From: Mallotus nudiflorus
Taxonomy: Eukaryota > Streptophyta > Magnoliopsida > Malpighiales > Euphorbiaceae
DNA: 64,000 bases
Reading direction: 5' to 3'
Assembly: GCA_947683625.1 (NCBI GenBank)
Contig: CANTUR010000659.1
Span: 372,001-436,000, forward strand
Positions 61,050 through 64,000 of the stretch are shown here, piece by piece. Numbering within the stretch: position 1 is the first letter of the stretch; every line of letters starts with the position of its first letter. The notes under the pieces are model-generated. The model was not told the origin of the DNA. It did not search any database and worked only from the letters and a program-made list of their open reading frames with translations. The translations under genes and the position numbers were made by a program.

Positions 61050-62486
61050 ATTTCGACAAACTTATTTTGAGTTTGATAAAATAATACAAAGCAAAGTGTG
61101 TGAGAATATTTATGATAATAATAATATCAAATGAAATAAATTATATTTATTTATTTCTCCCCCTATGACTATGGACATGATAAGAAATATAAAATTATAG
61201 ATTATTCCCCATGACAAAAAAAAAAAATAAAAACAACATAAAATATAGCAAGAGGGATAAAAACATGGCATTCTTATGACAAATGTATTAAAAACATAAA
61301 ATATGATAACATGGTCATTTAAATAAATGTTAGGCAATGTGAGGAAATAATTTCAAACATATATGCATATAGCGCTACTAAAATGCATAAAAAAATAGTA
61401 CATATAATAATAATATTGATGCTAGACATGCTTAATTATCATATGATTATATAAAGCTTAGCTAGCTAATCAATCATGTAGCACTTAGCATATAAAAAGA
61501 TAAACACAAATTATTCATAATATATTTTCCTCTCTTTGTATGAAGGCAAAAAGAAAAGAGATAGACATAAGGGGAAATGAAACTAAAAGGACCAAAATTC
61601 CTATAAGAACAAAGCAAAGGTACACTAAAAATTTGTAAAAATATTCATGCCTTATTAAAGATCAAAACAATTCCTAAGAAGATATTCATGCCTGATCAAA
61701 GATTAAAACAATTCTTAAGAAGATTTTATACATGAATTATGCAAAGATCAAAACAATTCTTAAGAAGATATTAATGTCTTATCAAAGATTAAAACAATGC
61801 CTAAAAAGATTTTATACATGAATTATGCATGTATAAACAATAATAAAATATCATACACATGCATACTAACAAATAACAAACTCAAATATATTTCTCCCCC
61901 TTTGTCAAAAGCAAAAAGAAAAGAGAGAGATATAAGGGGAAAATGAAAATAAAGACACATAAAATCTTTATAAATTTTGTGTCATACATAAACAAAGTAA
62001 GCAAAATAAGGCCTTTTGTCACCTATGATATACAACAAAATTAGCCATACTTATAATGTTAATATGTATGCAAATTTTTTTTAACAAATTCTCCCCCTAT
62101 ATCAAACAAAAATATAATATGTCACTAATATAAACACATTTTTTAATGGAGTTTTAAGATTAAAAAAATTACACATGTAAAAAAATATATTAACTAGATA
62201 TACATGCAAACTCAAATTATTTCTCCTTTTTGACAATATGAAAAAGGAAATTTAAAAAGATAAACCAAATATAAATTGACAACTATATAAAAGAAATTTT
62301 AAGATTAAAATAAAAATATTTATCAATCAAAGTAATCAATAAGCATAATAAGATTTCATATGAAAATAGTTCAACCATCAATTAAACATAAAATCAAGAT
62401 AAACTAGAACCATCAATCATGCCAAGTTCATGCTTAATGAAATTTAATCTTTCTTTATTGAGACGTTTGGTGAAGATATATGAAAT
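61050..62486 (-). other. Element 6 non-coding region with reiterated PPT-like motifs and tandem repeats
   Basis: Plus-strand CTCCCCC or CTCC-type motifs followed by a TTTG..A-AAAAG context occur near 61157, 61529, 61893, 62090 and 62222, in addition to the true PPT. Tandem copies of AAAACAATTCTTAAGAAGAT occupy about 61640-61830. No envelope-like ORF was seen. Confidence 0.75.
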
Positions 62487-63060
62487 TTAATTATTTTTAT
62501 CAACAAATTCAAGTGAGATATCACTAATTTGAACATGATCACGTAAGAAACGATGCCTAATGTCTATATGCTTAGTTCTAAAATGTTGAATGAGATTTTT
62601 GCTAAGGTTGATAGCACTTGTATTGTCATATTTGATTGGAATGTGATCAATTTTTACACCATAGTCTAACAACTATTGCTTTTGCCATAAAACTTATGAA
62701 CAACGAAGACTTGCTATGATATATTCAACTTTAGTAGTGGACAAGGCAACTGAAATTTATTTCTTAAAAAACCAAGAAACTAAACATTGTTCTAAAAATT
62801 GACAAGTTTCACAAGTGCTTTTTCTATCTAGTAAACTATCGGCAAAGTCCATATCAGAATAACTAATCAAGTCAAAGGATGAACTCCTAGGATACCGAAG
62901 TCCTAAATGCATTATACCACAAAGATATTTAAAAATTCTTTTAATATCATTCAAATGAAAATCTCTAGTACTAGATTGAAATCTAGCACATAAGCAAGTA
63001 GCAAACATAATATTGGGTCTACTAGTAGTTAAATAAAGAAGGGATCTGATTATACCTTTA
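62487..63060 (-). pseudogene. Element 6 RNase H (broken)
   Basis: DFHLNDIKRIFKYLCGIMHL, LISYSDMDFADSLLDRKSTC, then in another frame DHIPIKYDNTSAINLSKN, HFRTKHIDIRHRFLRDHVQ and ISLEFVDKNN. This is the Ty1/copia RNase H with its SDxDxA and KHIDxRHHF motifs. Breaks occur near 62757 and 62690. Confidence 0.9.
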
Positions 63061-63062
63061 AA

Positions 63063-63960
63063 TCACTTTTCATCAACCAGTTTTCCATTCTCATCTTTTT
63101 TAAGTTTGGTTATGGTGCTTATTGGAGTTTTACTTATCTTAGCTCCATCCATACCAAATTTCTTGAGAATGTCTCTTGTATACTTGGTTTGATTGATGAA
63201 AATCCCATTTTTGCATTGCTTGATTTGTAGTCTAAGAAAGAATTTAAGTTCACCCATCATACTCATCTTAAATTCTCCTTGCATTAAATTAGAGAATTCC
63301 TCACACAAGCAATGGTTAGTAGCACCAAATATAATGTCATCAACATATATTTGAACAATTAATAAATCTTACTTGGATTTCTTTATGAAAAAAGTTGTAT
63401 CAACTTTTCCTTTAGAGAAACCTTTGTCTAATAAAAAGTTGCTCAATCTTTCATACCAAGCTCTAGCAGCTTGTTTCAATCCATATAATGCTTTGGAAAG
63501 TTTGAATACATTATTTGGAAAATCAAAGCTTTCAAAACATGGAGGTTGTTCAACATACACCTCTTTCTTAATAAAACCATTTAAAAATATACTTTTGACA
63601 TCCATTTTATAAAATTTGAAACCCATGAATGGTGCAACTGCAATTAGCATCCTAATAGCTTCTAACCTTGCAATGGGGATAAAAGTTTCATCATAATTAA
63701 TGCCTTCCTCTTGATTATAACCTTTAGCTACTAGTCTAGCTTTGTTCCTAGTAATGACACCTTGTTCATTCATCTTATTTCTAAACACCCAATTGGTGCC
63801 TATAATAGGATGATGTTTAGGTCTAAGAACTAAGGTCTAAACATTATTCCTCTCAAATTGATTTAACTCTTCTTGCATAGCAAGGATCAAAAATTCATCA
63901 CACAAAGCATCATTAATATTTTTGGGTTCAATTTGAGAAATGAAGGCTAAATTAACATTA
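63063..63960 (-). pseudogene. Element 6 reverse transcriptase (broken, runs toward right edge)
   Basis: NWVFRNKMNEQGVITRNKAR, GYNQEEGINYDETFIPIARL, FYKMDVKSIFLNGFIKKEVY and NVFKLSKALYGLKQAARAWY are RT blocks in the 63788-63369 frame. Then a TAA near 63365, IYVDDIIFGATNHCLCEEFS (YVDD box intact) and MGELKFFLRLQIKQCKNGIF. Upstream, 63960-63800 still reads as polyprotein (ISQIEPKNINDAL, MQEELNQFERNNV). Relatively few stops suggest it is younger than elements 1, 2 and 4. Confidence 0.92.
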
Positions 63961-64000
63961 GACTCTAATTAAGATCTAGTTGTTACCCCTTTTGTAGTGT

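Larger units (their letters stand above)
56320..64000 (-). mobile_element. Element 6: Sirevirus-type Ty1/copia element (runs off right edge)
   Basis: 3' LTR 61034-56320 (with a nested solo LTR 56914-60141), PPT at 61049-61035, a non-coding region with repeated PPT-like motifs, then RNase H and RT reading toward the right edge. The RT wording (GYNQEEGINYDETF, VYVEQPPCFE, FKMSMMGELKFFLRLQIKQ) and the CTCCCCCTTTTTGA signature before the LTR are characteristic of the SIRE lineage. gag, protease, integrase and 5' LTR would lie to the right of the window. Confidence 0.9.

Overview
This window looks like intergenic heterochromatin from a eudicot plant nuclear genome. It is strongly AT-rich, has long (TA)n/(CA)n, (CT)n, (TTC)n and (ATT)n microsatellites, and is filled almost completely by decayed LTR retrotransposons nested inside one another. 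I see no intact host gene, rRNA, tRNA or CRISPR array. At most one candidate first exon (24563-24617) lies in non-repeat sequence. Species cannot be assigned from the sequence.

Left half (1-24041): three chromovirus-type Ty3/gypsy elements. Element 1 (1-9143, minus; its 3' LTR runs off the left edge) and element 2 (9171-24041, minus) each keep an LTR pair, a tRNA-Met type PBS, a PPT, and gag-PR-RT-RNaseH-IN-chromodomain remnants. Both are full of stops and have lost catalytic residues. Element 3 (9721-16012, plus) sits inside the 3' LTR of element 2 with a CAGAT target-site duplication. It has lost everything between its 5' LTR and the tail of pol. A junction piece carrying parts of all three elements was then tandemly triplicated (8961-11507).

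Middle (24042-33522): low-information AT-rich sequence, a probable LTR piece (26249-28057), CACTA-like subterminal repeats (about 28190-28517), and a 3.1 kb chromovirus solo LTR (29007-32150).

Right half (33523-64000): a Ty1/copia element (element 5, minus) is split in its RNase H domain by a 17.4 kb Athila-like Ty3 element (element 4, 33901-51329, minus). Element 4 carries gag, PR, RT, RH, IN and two related ORFs in the envelope-like position. It is itself interrupted by two solo LTRs of one family in opposite orientation (34889-37049 and 44889-47028). After element 5 comes a 5'-truncated Athila-like element on the plus strand (element 7, about 53476-56319), then a Sirevirus-type copia (element 6, minus, 56320 to the right edge). 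Element 6's 3' LTR holds another chromovirus solo LTR (56914-60141) with an ATTTT duplication.

Nothing here works as a pathway. The content is a stratified record of insertions, solo-LTR formation, deletion, tandem duplication and cytosine-transition decay. The most interesting signals are structural: LTR motifs shared between the chromovirus elements (a paired CGTTTTAC/GTAAAACG stem and arrays of hairpin subrepeats with apparent compensatory changes), the triplicated three-LTR mosaic, and the duplicated envelope-position ORF. Junctions and motifs were read by eye, so boundaries without an exact repeat or TSD are approximate.
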